Part shown: one piece after another, positions 9,524-20,666 of the stretch
Numbering within the stretch: position 1 is the first letter of the stretch
Layout of the letters: each line of letters opens with the position of its first letter
Translations under genes and position numbers: made by a program
The notes under the pieces: generated by a model
Seen by the model: the letters and a program-made list of their open reading frames with translations, nothing else
Databases searched by the model: none
What the model was told of the DNA's origin: nothing
Assembly (NCBI GenBank): GCA_949316235.1
Contig: OX438741.1
Coordinates: forward strand, 38,602,962 to 38,666,961
From: Oegoconia quadripuncta
Lineage: Eukaryota; Arthropoda; Insecta; Lepidoptera; Autostichidae
Length of the DNA: 64,000 nt
Direction: 5' to 3'

Positions 9524-10625
9524 ATCTTCGACCACATCGTCATTTTGCAAAAGAAGTCAGTACGAATAAATTTATTGGACTCATCGAACGACATGACTCT
9601 CTCCAAGACAGGTTCAAGGAAATTATGAATTCAACTTATATGCCGGCTGTGCTAATCTTTCTCGAGCGCACGTTGATGAGTGTCGGGACAAGCTTGTGTC
9701 TGAAATCGAGACCTCACTAGACCAAGTCTCTAATTGGGGCATTCTCAACCTAGTTAAGTTTAACCCTAAAAAGACACAAGTTTGCACATTCACCGCAAAG
9801 AAGATTCTATTTCTCCTGTCTCTTCAATTTCAGAGCACTCCCCTTGACGTTAAGCTGAGTATTGGGATTCTCGGAGTTAACATCTCTAGTAACGTTCAAT
9901 TCCGCGGTCATCTAGAGGATAAGGCCAAGTTGGCCTCCAAAAAGTTAGGTGTCCTCAGTAGAGCGGCTCATAACTTCACGCCGGCTCACCGCCTCCAACT
10001 TTATAAGGCGCAAGTTCGGCCGCACGTGGAGTATTGTTCTCACCTGTGGGCTGGGGCACCTCAGTACCAGCTTCTTCCTTTTGACCGCGTTCAACGTCGC
10101 GCAGTCCGAATTGTCGGCCAAGAGAGTCTCACTGACCGACTGGATCCCCTGGCGTTGCGTCGAGAGACGTCGCGTCCCTCTGCATTCTCTATCGCATATT
10201 TCATGGGGAGTGTTCTGAAGAACTGTTAGAGCTGCTCAATTTCGCCGATACACTTCTCGCCGAAAATTAAATTTCCTTCCACATCACCTGGATGAGTGGA
10301 AGTCTACCACTGTACGTTTCTCAAGAAACTTCTTACCACGTACGACAACCCTGTGGAACGGACTTCCGGCTGCGGTATTCCCGAACGATTACGACATTGG
10401 AACCTTCAAGGAACGAGCCTACACTTTCCTCAAAGGCCGGCAACGCATCTGTGGCCCTTTTGGTGTTGCGGGTGTCCATGGGCGGTGGTGATTGCTTTTC
10501 ATCAGGTGACCCGCATGCAAAAAAATAAATAAACACAACCACCTTACATATCCGCCCTCTCATATAAAAAAAAAACAAAAATATTAATCATAAACAACTT
10601 GGACGTCAACCGGTTGGTGTCCTAG
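9524..10625 (+). repeat. Older repeat split by a LINE F1 insertion
   Basis: Segments 9524-9632 and 10583-10625 are contiguous in the minus-strand paralogue at 4790-4910 (shared GAACGACATGACTCTCTCCA, GGTTCAAGGAAATTATGAAT and CATAAACAACTTGGACTTCA-like text). Here the LINE F1 copy separates them, directly after GAATTCAA. Confidence 0.7.
9633..10582 (+). pseudogene. LINE F1, C-terminal half of reverse transcriptase, frameshifted
   Basis: Reading starts abruptly with YAGCANLSRAHVDECRDKLV and continues through LNLVKFNPKKTQVCTF, then LQLYKAQVRPHVEYCSHLWA and LLPFDRVQRRAVRIVG. This is the post-catalytic part of a LINE reverse transcriptase; the catalytic palm is missing. Near 10160 the frame shifts so that [18 protein letters not shown] becomes readable, and a stop follows about 30 codons later. 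The final module [20 protein letters not shown] begins near 10318. The copy ends in an interrupted A tail at 10561-10579. It is a dead 5'-truncated insertion of about 950 bp. Confidence 0.8.
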
Positions 10626-10980
10626 TTAGTGTCATAGTCCACCTATGGCCCATACCCCTCATATACGAGGGAAGGCCTATATTCATGCCGTGGGATGTTT
10701 ACGGGCTGAGATGATCCCTACTAGGTGATAGCTGAAAATCAGTTCATTGAACATTTTAATGCAGTGAGCTATGACCTTGTTGGATGATTGTTGCACACAT
10801 TCCCACATTATAATGAATCGGCAGTAAGTCTTGAAGGTATTGGGAGATTTTTAATTGTTATGTTATATTGGTTTACATCTGTTTGTATTTGTTAAAAATT
10901 GTATGTAGTATTTATGTTTCTCTCTTGTATGTGTGCTAGTTTATGCAATAAACTTTTTATCTATCTATCTATCTTACTAC
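10626..10980 (+). mobile_element. SINE D-like piece followed by family E retroposon
   Basis: Positions 10640-10715 (ACGAGGGAAGGCCTATATTC, then GGGATGTTTACGGGCTGAGA) match SINE D at 62450-62589. From about 10715 the text GTGATAGCTGAAAATCAGTT and GTGAGCTATGACC matches family E (also 43197-43394 and 54553-54781), which ends in TGCAATAAACTTTTTATC plus CTAT repeats. Confidence 0.55.
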
Positions 10981-11943
10981 CTATACGATTCATACAAACC
11001 AATGCCGGCCTTTGTGTACGATTTAGAAGTCTTTTTGCCACAACTCAATTAGTAAACAAAAGACCCACGCCAAGTCCAGTGTTCTAGAACCCCTGCCAAG
11101 TGTAATATATAGTTATCAACTATAATTTCACACAACTGACCCGAATACCTACTCCATTGTACACTCTGTTATTTGAAAGGTGGTGAAATATTTTCACATA
11201 CATACATGACTGCCTTTGAAAATATTTTTAATTCTTGTACAGTCAAACGTACTACATGAAACCAGCAATCGATATTTGCTTTTATTACAAGTGCGGTTTG
11301 TGAACGAGTCTACTCTCTGTTTTATATAATTTTTATTAGTCTATACTTTGTTTTGTGTACTACTTTTATCTCACTCGGTCCCAATTTCACTGTGTATATT
11401 TTCACATGTAATAATAGTGTGTGTCGCTAAATGGGTCAAATAAATTATTCTTGTTATACAATTTAAATAATAACTAGTTGTATATCTGTGTATTAAGGCT
11501 GTTGTTAACCTGAATAAATAAAATAAAAATAAAATGACGTTACGACTTTTATCCCAAATGGGGTGTTCGGTGACACTTTTTACCCGACTACCCAAAAAAG
11601 GAGGGTAATGTTTTTCGAGTATATGTATGTCCGTTCCTTTGGCGCATCCTGTAGCCTAAACGGCTTGACCGATTTCGAAGTCCATGGTGTTGTTAGATTC
11701 GTCTTGATACCTGGAGTGTCATAGGATACATTTTATAGTAAAAAATTCAACATGGCGTCCGCAAGATACAAAATACGCCTTCGCGCTTTTCGGTTCTTAA
11801 ATTTTTGAATAGTTATTTTCACTTGTACCCTCGCTTTCTCTCGCAGCTGAACACCGGTGTGTTACCACTAGGTGAGGATCAAAATACAGAACATGCTGTC
11901 GGGTTTTTTAGTATTTAAATACTTAAATAGTTATTTTATTCTT
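10981..11943. other. No gene; scattered repeat scraps
   Basis: At 11578-11625 the text CCGACTACCCAAAAAAGGAG and GGTAATGTTTTTCGAG has partners at 55117-55155 and 57802-57832, so it is a dispersed repeat. GCATCCTGTAGCCTAAACGG at 11643-11662 resembles 46787-46804. Other parts are unassigned. Confidence 0.4.
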
Positions 11944-12724
11944 ATGTTAAGTGAAGATGAGGCCGAAGTTAAAATATTAGGTCCTTACCTATGAAATTGG
12001 CGTTATGTATGAAGAATTTCATTTAGATTGTTTTCTCCATATAAAGATTTTTGTATTTTTTTTTGGGAATACCCAATCCAAAATTAGCTAAACTTTGTTT
12101 GTATTATCGGATAACATTAAGTTAAGTATAGACAGTGTTAATTTTTAAAAGTAACCGCTTTTAAAAGTTTCATCGAATCGAAGAAATATAATGGGAAGCA
12201 CATGAAAAGGGCTGTGTTCAAGTTTTTTTTATTAAGTGATTTAGCCCAGACATTAAAAAATATTTCATGTAAAACTTTTACAATATATTCCATTTTCCAA
12301 ATAAAAAAAAAACAAATTTGGAAATAGCTATAGAATCGTAAGAGTTGGTAAATATGATTAACGAAGAAAAAAATCTCCAATTTCATAGGTAAAGACCCAA
12401 TATTTGGGGAACTGGCTATCTTATCTCTGACAACCGGAACACAACAATGCTATTAACATTGCTGTTTGGCGGAAGATTTAGATAAGATGGTGGTAGCTAG
12501 CCAGGCGGACATTTAAAATGCCCTACCACCAACCAAACCGAGTACTAAACATGTACCCCACTGGGGATCGAACCCGCGACCTCCGATTCGTAAAACCAAT
12601 GTTGTTTACATTGAGAGGCGGTTGCTCCGTAAGCTTGTATAGCGGCATCTGTTTCTTACTATGCTCAAGCACAGATCTACGTTTTAGCAACATTCTTGTT
12701 TACATTGAGCCACGGAGGCGGTTG
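11944..12724 (-). mobile_element. SINE A split by a MITE, with a partly repeated head
   Basis: The tail scrap 11944-11970 and the main part from 12403 flank the MITE at 11977-12400; about 35 bp of SINE expected between them are missing. The head end (TTGTTTACATTGAG) appears twice, at about 12602-12615 and 12696-12709, with about 70 bp of unrelated text between. The B-box complement GGGATCGAACCCGCG is at 12564-12578. Confidence 0.75.
11977..12400 (+). mobile_element. MITE-M, about 424 bp, TIRs TTAGGTCCTTACC
   Basis: Left end TTAGGTCCTTACCTATG and right end (as complement) TTGGGTCTTTACCTATG form TIRs that continue through AAATTGG. TA flanks both sides (11975-11976 and 12401-12402), as expected for a Tc1/mariner-type target. 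There is no coding capacity. Other copies are at 18805-19229 (minus), 35335-35747, 37023-37442 and 63180-63403 (deleted). Confidence 0.8.
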
Positions 12725-14194
12725 TTTTGAGATGTGTAGAACCAACTCGTCTCCTCCAGTGGTTGCCGTTGAAGACGACTAAGGGGCGGTCCACCTTTAG
12801 AAATATACAGAAATGCAAACGTGACAAGGGGTTAGCCTATCGCCGTTTAAATACTTTTAAAAACAAGCTGTTAATACTCTTACTTACTTTCAATCTATAC
12901 TCGTTATTAACATAAAGTCCATCGAGGAGTTCCAATGATAATCTTCTGCCTCCATCTTCAGACCCTCATCATCACGTGCTCTTGGCAACAAAACAAACAA
13001 GCCCAATTATAATAACATTAATGTGTCCGTGCGGCATTTGGAGGCTCCACTGAACACCAGCGTTGTAATCAACGGGGATAATCCATACTGAGTTGAAGAC
13101 CTTTTTGACTCCACTTTTTTTGTATGTATCTCGACTGTGTAATACCTGATTGTTTGTGTCATGAGATGGATTTAAATATTTATTTTTTTCTTTCTTTCTT
13201 TCAACTACTATTTGCCATCAAGGGTTAACATGAAACTGTGATAAAAATGTGGTCAGTAGATTTGATGCCTGATTTTAAATTTTTTCTCGCAGTAGAGTAG
13301 ATTGCTGCCACAAATGGCCATCATCCTTACTATCTATGCCATGTGTTTTGTAATACGGGCTCCCACAAAAAGGAGGTCACACGGTAATCTGCGTGTGATC
13401 GACTGCGGTCGAGTGTTTTTGCTGCGACATATCCTTTATGATCCTGCTAGCCTAAAGCCCACGGCTCTGCTTGCGTACGCCATTTGAAATTTCGAGTTAA
13501 AATACCCTATGTGTTAAGATATACAGTCCATCTTTGTATACATAACGTCATGACCTATATCCCAAGTCAGAGACAAAAGCGTTAATAAAGGTATAATTCT
13601 TAAAACAGCATTAACGGGTCACCTTTTTTTTAATCTTTATTTTATAAGCCATACATCATATTACTTAAACTTTAGGTGACACTTCAAAACAACAAAAAAA
13701 AAACATTATAATATTATTCTAATCCAATGTAAACTTGGGATTACTGCTTAAAGAGTGTTTTATAATGTTCAAATCTAAGATTCATTGAGTGTATGATAAA
13801 ATCTATCACTATATTCGATAGTGAACCATGAGCTTAAAATTTGATGGAAAAAGAAGAACCCCCGCAGAGCACAGAGTTTCTTTTAAAAAATATACAGAAA
13901 TGCACACGTCACAGGGGTAACGTGTTAGTCTTTAGATGGTTCTGGTGGAAAGTCCCTTAGTTGCCTTTTACGATAGGTACCTCCGGGAGGAGACGGGTCG
14001 GGTCAATTCTTTTTACTTGGCAGAAATGACACCAAATTTCAAACAAAAATGTTCAGGGGTCAGTGTGATTTAGGAACAGACTTCAAAATAATTTTTACAA
14101 AAGACTGAAGAACTGTTTAGCCACAATGTTATCTGCTGGATGTGACGAAGTAGCCGAAGATGAGGCACGCGATTCCCGTCCAAACATTGAAACA
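12725..14194. other. No gene; LINE tail and short repeats
   Basis: A CTTT-tailed LINE 3' end lies at about 13130-13202. Short shared blocks such as ATATACAGAAATGCAAACGT (12801-12820) recur near 13891-13910. The text at 13355-13430 (CTCCCACAAAAAGGAGGTC, GTGTGATCGACTGCGGTCG) has a relative at 14830-14900. None of the frames, including 13302-13487, shows a recognised domain. Confidence 0.4.
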
Positions 14195-14650
14195 TGTAAT
14201 CGTCCAAGTAACGCAAACATGCAAACGGCCAAACATCTAAGTAACTGAAACTGTATTTTCTTTTCTGTTGTGCAATAAAGTGTATTTGTAATATCTCAGC
14301 AGGCAAACATACAAATATGAAAACGTCCAAGTATTCAAACAATTAAGTATCTAAACATGCAAACGTCCAAGTACCAAACATACAAACATGAAACGTCCAA
14401 ACGTCCAAACATCCAAGTAGCAAACATACAAACATGAAACGTCCAAACGTCCAAACGTCCAAACGTCCAAGTATCAAACATACAAACATGAAAACGTCCA
14501 AACGTCGAAGTAAAACATGTAAACAGGTAAAAAATAACGTCCAAACATCTAAGTAAGCAAATATACAAATATGCAAACGTCGAAGTATCCAAATAAACAT
14601 TCATGAAAACGTTCAAACATCTAAGTGTCCAAACGTCCAGGCATCGAATA
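14195..14650 (+). repeat. Degenerate minisatellite (AAACGTCCAAGTA-type units)
   Basis: About 450 bp of diverged short units built from AAACGTCCAA, AAGTA, CAAACATACAAACATG. At 14245-14292 a 3' end of a LINE (TGTGCAATAAAGTGTATTTG) interrupts the array. The cysteine/tryptophan-rich minus-strand frames at 14335-14616 are by-products of the repeat. Confidence 0.75.
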
Positions 14651-16163
14651 TCGACTATGGAACCATTTAGAATATCAGGATTATAGCCTATTCTGGAGTC
14701 CTTCCACAGCGTCTATTCACTAGAGATTAAACAATTTGTAAACTCAAAAAAAAATCTAAAAGAGATCCCCTAAATTGGCTCTATAAGGCATCCGCGTAGA
14801 TACTCAGCGACCCCTAACTTAGTCATAAAGGCCCACACAAAAAGCCGTTCGCGTCAAACGCGTGTGATTGAGAGCGGTCGCGTGTTTTTGTCGCGTTTGA
14901 TCGCATGCATGACGTGTCAGTTACACTGCTGCCGTATAACGTTATACAGGTTTGGTATTTTGAACCGCCTTAGTACAATGTGAACAACATAAGCTTTTCA
15001 AAATGAGGTCATTCAATTTCACAAATTAAATGAATATGTCACCAGATGGTTTGGTTTGATCTTCAACTGTTATACCTATCCACACTCACACCTCACATAC
15101 TTTCCGTAAGTAAACAGCACTATTGTGTCAGTTAACATTATTTCCTAAGAGAGGTACAAGGACACATAATCCACAAAATTACGCCATTATATTTTGTGCA
15201 TTTCACATAACAGAAGCGACATAATTCCTGTCTGAAGATATAATAATATATGTAACATCGGAACAGTTGGCAAACGGGCGACAATACGCTAGCCTTGTTT
15301 TTGAATGGTGGCTTAATTCAAGAGCTGATAGAAAAATTATTAGTAATCATTACACACTATAATCAATTTTTGTTTATAGGTATGCTAGGAGAAGATAAAC
15401 GCCAGCTGGGGTACGATCGAGGTTTATTGATGCTTGTCTGCGCACCGATTGGAAGAGAGAGCAAAACTGGTCGCGCGCCAGTATACATTTAGATGTGCGC
15501 CATCTATCGGATTGTCCTAGAACCCGTGAGAAAGGTACAATTGTACCTATTGACGTGAATGAATCGATAAGTAGAGGGTTGACGGGTTCGCCGTTAGATG
15601 GCGCCAGTCTTTACATTTTTATGTCGATAGCGTCGGGCGAGGTTCTATACTGAACAAGGTATGTAAAATACTTAAATAGTAGGCATGTGCCATGAATTTG
15701 CGTCAGGATAAGGAAGGAGTAAGAGATTTTTGATTGCATTATCTGCACAGCACTAAAAATGTTATAAGTCATATACGTAGTGAACTTACGTCCACTATAT
15801 TAATCCTGTGCTTACGTCACGGAATAGTGATTGATTAGTTATCCAAATCATAAGTTGAAAGTTTAGAAAATCGTCGAGAAAACAACTCCATATATCCATA
15901 TAAACAAACCAAAATGTATTAAGAACTTTTTACGGCGTTAAAGTCGGCGCTACAATAATTGAACGTAGGTAAATCAATCGCCGACTTCGAAAGACATTTT
16001 TTCATATAGTAGAAATATTAATAATTACGTCAGTGAACACAGAAAGTAACTGATTGAGAGGGATGTATAACCGTAGAGAGGGTGTACGGAATAACACTAG
16101 CCCGTAAGATAAGTCCGGACAAAGACTGAACACACACACGATACTAAGATACGTCCTGACAAA
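14651..16163. other. No recognised gene
   Basis: The block 14825-14960 resembles 13355-13430 (CACAAAAAGCCG, GTGTGATTGAGAGCGGTCG). The interval 15380-15660 is less AT-rich and contains two opposed copies of a short GCGCCATCTA motif (15493-15502 and complement at 15595-15604). A 65-codon frame at 15295-15492 has no recognisable motif. Confidence 0.4.
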
Positions 16164-16367
16164 GGCTGTATAATGGTGTACCGAAATACACTATTCCGAA
16201 AAACTTTGGTTGAAGAACGTATGATCGAAAGCCGAGTGCATTGCGGAGTTTGTTCATCATTAAAATTTTTAATTAAAACAAGCTCCGCAATGTACTCCCT
16301 TTCGATCAATCGTTCTTCGGTCAAACGTTTTTCGGGCTATTGTTATTCGGTATACCATTATACAGCC
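16164..16367. mobile_element. Foldback element, about 200 bp palindrome
   Basis: The left arm from GGCTGTATAATGGTGTACCG (16164) and the right arm ending CGGTATACCATTATACAGCC (16367) are inverted copies of about 90 bp each with scattered mismatches. The centre (about 16257-16275) is AT-rich. No protein is encoded; both overlapping frames, 16173-16394 plus and 16097-16324 minus, are effects of the palindrome. Confidence 0.8.
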
Positions 16368-16565
16368 CTCTCACGTCGCGTAGCGCGCGACTAAAGCTGT
16401 CTTGCTACGAGGGCTGGGCGATATTATTGGTTTATTCCTCGCGGATTTTCTAAATTTTTTATTTATGTTATTTGTTCAATTTTTGGGATGATTGGGATGA
16501 GTAACAATAATAAATAAATAAATATCCTTGCACATACACACAGCGCCAACTAGTTCCACTTTAAG

Positions 16566-17025
16566 AAAGAAAGAAAGAAAGAAAAGTATTTATTGCCAAC
16601 AAATACAGAAAATTTCATAAGGTATAACATTTTCCTTATTTAAATGTATGTATTTGTGGCAAAGGGATTGGGCGTCAGCATTTGCTGCCAATATGTCTTA
16701 TGGCAATTGACAGCGCTAGTTTTCAGCGCAACCCCTCTCTCACTTAGGTTTTCAACATAAAACAGCAGTCAGGCGCGTTCTCACATACACTTATGTGTGA
16801 GAAAAAAAAACAGGAAAAAAAGAAAAAAACTGCTGTTACCTACTTGAGAGTGCGATAACAAAAAGAAAATTATGTTAAAAATAAAAAAAAAGTCATATGT
16901 GAATTAGCCACTAAGCACACTTTTTACGTGTGTAACTATAATGCTAAAATACCTAATTCTAATAATATAAAAACTTCATACAATATAATTTTAAGGGCCT
17001 ATTAAATTATTACCTACGTATCTTA
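16566..17025 (-). mobile_element. LINE 3' fragment with CTTT tail, inserted in SINE B
   Basis: The minus strand ends in GGCAATAAATACTTTTC followed by CTTT repeats (complement of 16566-16597). TTTAAG is present on both sides (16560-16565 and 17026-17031), a target-site duplication. No coding text is recognised in the 460 bp. Confidence 0.75.
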
Positions 17026-17126
17026 TTTAAGAAACTATAGGCTTGCGTTGTGGATACCAGATGGTTGATATACCTACTACATAAATACATTTTTTTTTGT
17101 AAATAAATACTTATACCAATATAAAT

Positions 17127-17499
17127 TCATTAAAAGACAAAACATAGACCTGATTATCTACGTAAGCTGGAGTATATACCTTTGTATGAGTTACCTAAAT
17201 ACACTAACATTTACGGAGCGAGGACGTGGGAGTACATGTTACCAAACATTTTAAATGAAATTCCCAAGGAAATACATACAGATATATTTATAAATATAAA
17301 AAAATGTAAACAATCACTTAAAAAGTACTACATGGGTGGTGCTGGTGATACTGTAACTTGTAATAGACAGTAAGTGGTAAGCGATGAGGCTCAGTGTGTT
17401 GCGTATAAACCTTGAATAGGTTTCTGTGGTGCACTTTTGTATTGTGTTAAATTGTTTCATATATAATGAATAAAAAGAAAAAAAAAAAAAAAAAAAAAA
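17127..17499 (+). mobile_element. LINE 3' fragment with poly-A, inserted in SINE B
   Basis: A short frame reads LYELPKYTNIYGARTWEYML, NILNEIPKEIHTD, then CKQSLKKYYMGG before a stop at 17371. The pattern (G-R-W ... LP-I ... F ... K-LK-YY) resembles the end of a LINE reverse transcriptase. A poly-A run at 17476-17499 ends it. Flanking ACTTAT-TATAAAT text on both sides is consistent with a target-site duplication. 5'-truncated. Confidence 0.65.
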
Positions 17500-17636
17500 C
17501 TTATTATAAATGAAAACACCCATAACTCGGGTACACATGTATTCATGATACAAACATGTGCCCCTAGCGGGATTCGAACCCGCGACCTTTTGGCATAGTG
17601 GTCAGAGTTTCTAACCACTACACCAAACAGGTCGTC

Positions 17637-18497
17637 ATGTTAGCATGAATGAATGTACATGTTATTCATATATTTACTCGTGAAAATGATATCGCTCCCC
17701 GCTTACCCCATGGGCCACTGCCGAGACGAATGGGCACCTCATAAAATATTATAACATGCAAAAACGGCCCTCCCCCACACAGTCGTTCTGCGATAATTGT
17801 TATGGGATATATGAAAAGTTCGCGTTGGATTTTTTGTTAATAATCCTTACAATTGTGCAAATTTACTGTTACTGCCCTTTCACTGCCAAACCGCGCTGCG
17901 GGGCTCTTTCAATATTCAGTTCATTTGTTTATCAATCGCACTGCATAATCCGCGAGTTGTTGTTTACCTTAGGGCTTGTGGTGTTCCATAGGAATTCGGA
18001 GTGTATTTGCTAATACAGAATTTAATTCATTATTAGAAGGCAACTGAAACTTGACAGGTGAAGACTGATCGATTTTAACAAGTCGTTGAAAGAGGGCTGG
18101 TAGAAGGCCAAAGGAAATCCTATCAAAAAAGAAAGAATATTAGAAATTGGTTCACCACAAACATGAACATATCAATATAAAAAATTGAAACCCTTTTTCC
18201 TTTTTAAAATAATCAACGCCTTTAATATATTAATGTAGGACTGAACCAACTCAGTCATCATTTCTCATGTAAGCTTCGCAATATATATCACAAGGTGTTC
18301 ATTGACTTAGTTGCTACCTCATCCATCTTACCACCCACATTTGGAGAGTAGACTGCAATATATTTGCAGTACCTATTCAATGTGAAGACAAATATGCGCT
18401 AGTTTATACCTGGGATATTGTTTAATTTTCTGATAGGATCTTGGTGTTTACTGCAGTGTCACTTAGAGACAGATATAAAGAGTATAATATTCTAACC
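17637..18497. other. No recognised gene
   Basis: An 85-codon frame (17756-18013) is cysteine- and hydrophobic-rich but has no recognised motif, no nearby splice context I can support and no copy elsewhere in the window. I leave it unannotated. Confidence 0.35.
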
Positions 18498-18804
18498 TTT
18501 TTTTTATGAACAACGGGTTGGTACTTGGCCTCAATCACACCTGATGTTAAGTGAAGATGAGGTCGAAGGTGGAAGTGTACTGACCCGGAAACCCCAACAC
18601 ATTTTGGGGGGACTGGCTAGCTTATCTCTATGACAACCGGAACACAACAATTTAGATAAGATGGTGGTAGCTAGCCAGGCGGACATTTAAAATGCCCTAC
18701 CACCAACCAAATCTAGTAATTAAACATGTACCCCGCTGGGGATCGAACCCGCGACCTCCGAATCGTAAGCCCAATGTTGTATACATTGAGCCACGGAGGC
18801 GGTT
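18498..18804 (-). mobile_element. SINE A, near full length with internal deletion
   Basis: T run at 18498-18506, then the tail block ACCTCAATCACACCTGATGT, body, and head ending GAGCCACGGAGGCGGTT. About 25 bp (the AATGTTAATAGCATTG region) are missing near 18650. The MITE-M copy abuts its head end. Confidence 0.8.
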
Positions 18805-19229
18805 AAAAAGTTACCTATGAAATTGGAGTTTTTTTTTTATTTGGAAAATGGAATATTATTTCAAGGTTTCACATGAAATATTTTTTTAATTTCTGGGCTT
18901 TAGCCACATAATAAAAAAAATTGAACAGAACTCTTTGTTTGTTTGTTTGTTTGTAAACGCTTTATTGTACAAAAAGGCAATACATTAATTTTGCATTCAT
19001 TCTTTTCATGTGCTTCCCATAATCATTTCTTAGATTCGCTTTTATAAAGCGGTTACTATTAAAAATTAACGATGCCTATACTTAACTTAATGTTATCCGA
19101 TAATACACACAAACTTTAGCTAAATTTGGATTTGCCGTTCCCAAAAAAAAACCTAAAATGTTTGTATGGAGAAAACAGTCTTAATGAAATTCTTTATACA
19201 AAACGCCTATTTCATAGGTAAGGACCTAA
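18805..19229 (-). mobile_element. MITE-M with a LINE tail inserted
   Basis: Outer ends are AGTTACCTATGAAATTGG (left, altered) and CATAGGTAAGGACCTAA (right). At about 18934-19003 a minus-strand LINE end (complement TGTACAATAAAGCG followed by CAAA repeats) splits the MITE between GAACTC and TTTTCATGTG. Confidence 0.75.
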
Positions 19230-20029
19230 TATAATAAATGTTACAGCAAAATACCTGGAATACCTTAATCATAAATTAATTTTTAATCTCGACTTATTAC
19301 ATGTCTAGCCGTGTTCTCGAAGGGATAAAAGGTTGTTGAACTTTATCTCTGCCAAGTTAATGGCCCGTGAGAGACATCCACATTATCCTGTTTTAGTGTA
19401 AGCACATCTTACACCGGTTGTACCTTATATTGTGAGTGACTTAATCTAAAATTACTTCGCAGAAGCTTCTATTTCTAATTTTAAAATAGAACAGCATTTA
19501 TTGAGTGACTGCCGTGCTAGTTGAAGTGGACTGATTAAAAAATATATTTTAGCGATCACAAATCTTTTTGATATTAAATAGAACAGCATTTATTCACTGA
19601 CGTTGCAATATACGAACCGTTTGTGTCATTCTAGAGGCTTCTAATTCAAATTTAAAACTACAGTTCCTAGTTCACAAATCAAATATAGCATTTATTCTCA
19701 TAAATTCGACAGGCCTCGGTATTACAACATTTATGTGAATTCAAACGATTTGATCGTTCCCATTTGCGACGGTATGTGATCCGTGTGGGTCGGAAATACC
19801 AAAATTGGAAATTAATTTGTATTTCATTGGCGTTTCATGTATACAGACGTTTGTATTAATTATACATGATTGATTATAGAGCCAAAGAGAATCGTTTGCT
19901 ACGAATTTGAGTAAACATCCAGCTGTGGTACCTACTCGTATAACTTAATTATATGATTCCATAATACATAGACACATATGTATATTCTTCATTCACTCTC
20001 CTAAAATTGTTCATACATGTTCGTCGAGT
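19230..20029. other. No recognised gene
   Basis: AT-rich. The phrase AATAGAACAGCATTTATT occurs twice (19486-19503 and 19577-19594), a short direct repeat. Nothing else is assigned. Confidence 0.4.
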
Positions 20030-20240
20030 AGACTTGGCCTTTCTTTAAGATATCCCCGATTTCATCATGGTACGTTCGCCGTGGTCTTCCCCTACCAACA
20101 CTACAATCCACATTCGCTTCGTATATCTATTTCGTCAGTCTTCTTTCATTCATCCTCTCCACATGTCCAAACCATCTCAGCATACCATTTTCAATCTTTG
20201 TCACGATTTCTTTGTTCTTTGCTGCTGCTTAACTTAATAT
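20030..20240 (-). pseudogene. RTE-like LINE, reverse transcriptase C-terminal fragment
   Basis: The minus strand reads TKIENGMLRWFGHVERMNER, RLTK, stop, [20 protein letters not shown] and [15 protein letters not shown]. The motif (ML-W-GHV-RM, then GRGRP) is characteristic of the C-terminal end of RTE-like and related insect LINE polymerases. A stop splits it, so it is dead. Confidence 0.75.
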
Positions 20241-20414
20241 AGGCAACATAAATGCTTTGTAATGACCTGCAACATCATGTTCCAAGGTTCACACCTGTCT
20301 TCAAAAATGATTATTAATATTTTGTACCTTTTTAAATAAGTGTCTTTACAAAAAAACATAAAAATAAAACATCATTGCATAAAAAAAAACAATTTATGAT
20401 ACGACTAAGAAAAA

Positions 20415-20666
20415 AAATGTGCCATCCATGTAGATAGAAATTTTATAATAGTCTTTTAAAATTTATTTAACGGCAAATTTTGAATGTCTACCGGAACCTT
20501 GTTATAAAAGCGTATACATTGTTCTGAATGACTTAGTGACTTTGTGTTAGCAATTGATATGAGCAGTATTTTTGTCTTGTATTTACATTATGTATTTCAA
20601 TATTTTTCCTAAACAATTGCAAATTCTTACGTACATTAAGTTTTCGTAAATATATTGCGATGCCAT
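20415..20666 (-). pseudogene. LINE G3, 3' coding fragment
   Basis: The plus strand ends CTTACGTACATTAAGTTTTC and AATATATTGCGATGCC, the complement of the start of the G3 block at 3608. The minus strand gives VRKNLQLFRKNIEIHNVNTR followed by broken text. It is degenerate and lacks the distal tail. Confidence 0.7.

Larger units (their letters stand above)
16509..17636 (-). mobile_element. SINE B interrupted twice
   Basis: Three parts add up to one SINE B: 3' part 16509-16565, middle 17026-17126 and head 17500-17636. The head holds the B-box complement GGGATTCGAACCC (17570-17582). Insertions occupy 16566-17025 and 17127-17499. Confidence 0.8.

Noticed and set aside
14335..14616. Trp/Cys-rich minus-strand frames
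   Set aside because: They arise from the AAACGTCC minisatellite and change with each unit.
15380..15660. Possible LTR or promoter region because of higher GC and GCGCCATCTA words
   Set aside because: No TG...CA ends, no partner copy in the window and no downstream coding sequence.
17756..18013. 85-codon frame with hydrophobic stretch
   Set aside because: No homologue or motif recognised; a frame of this length is expected by chance.
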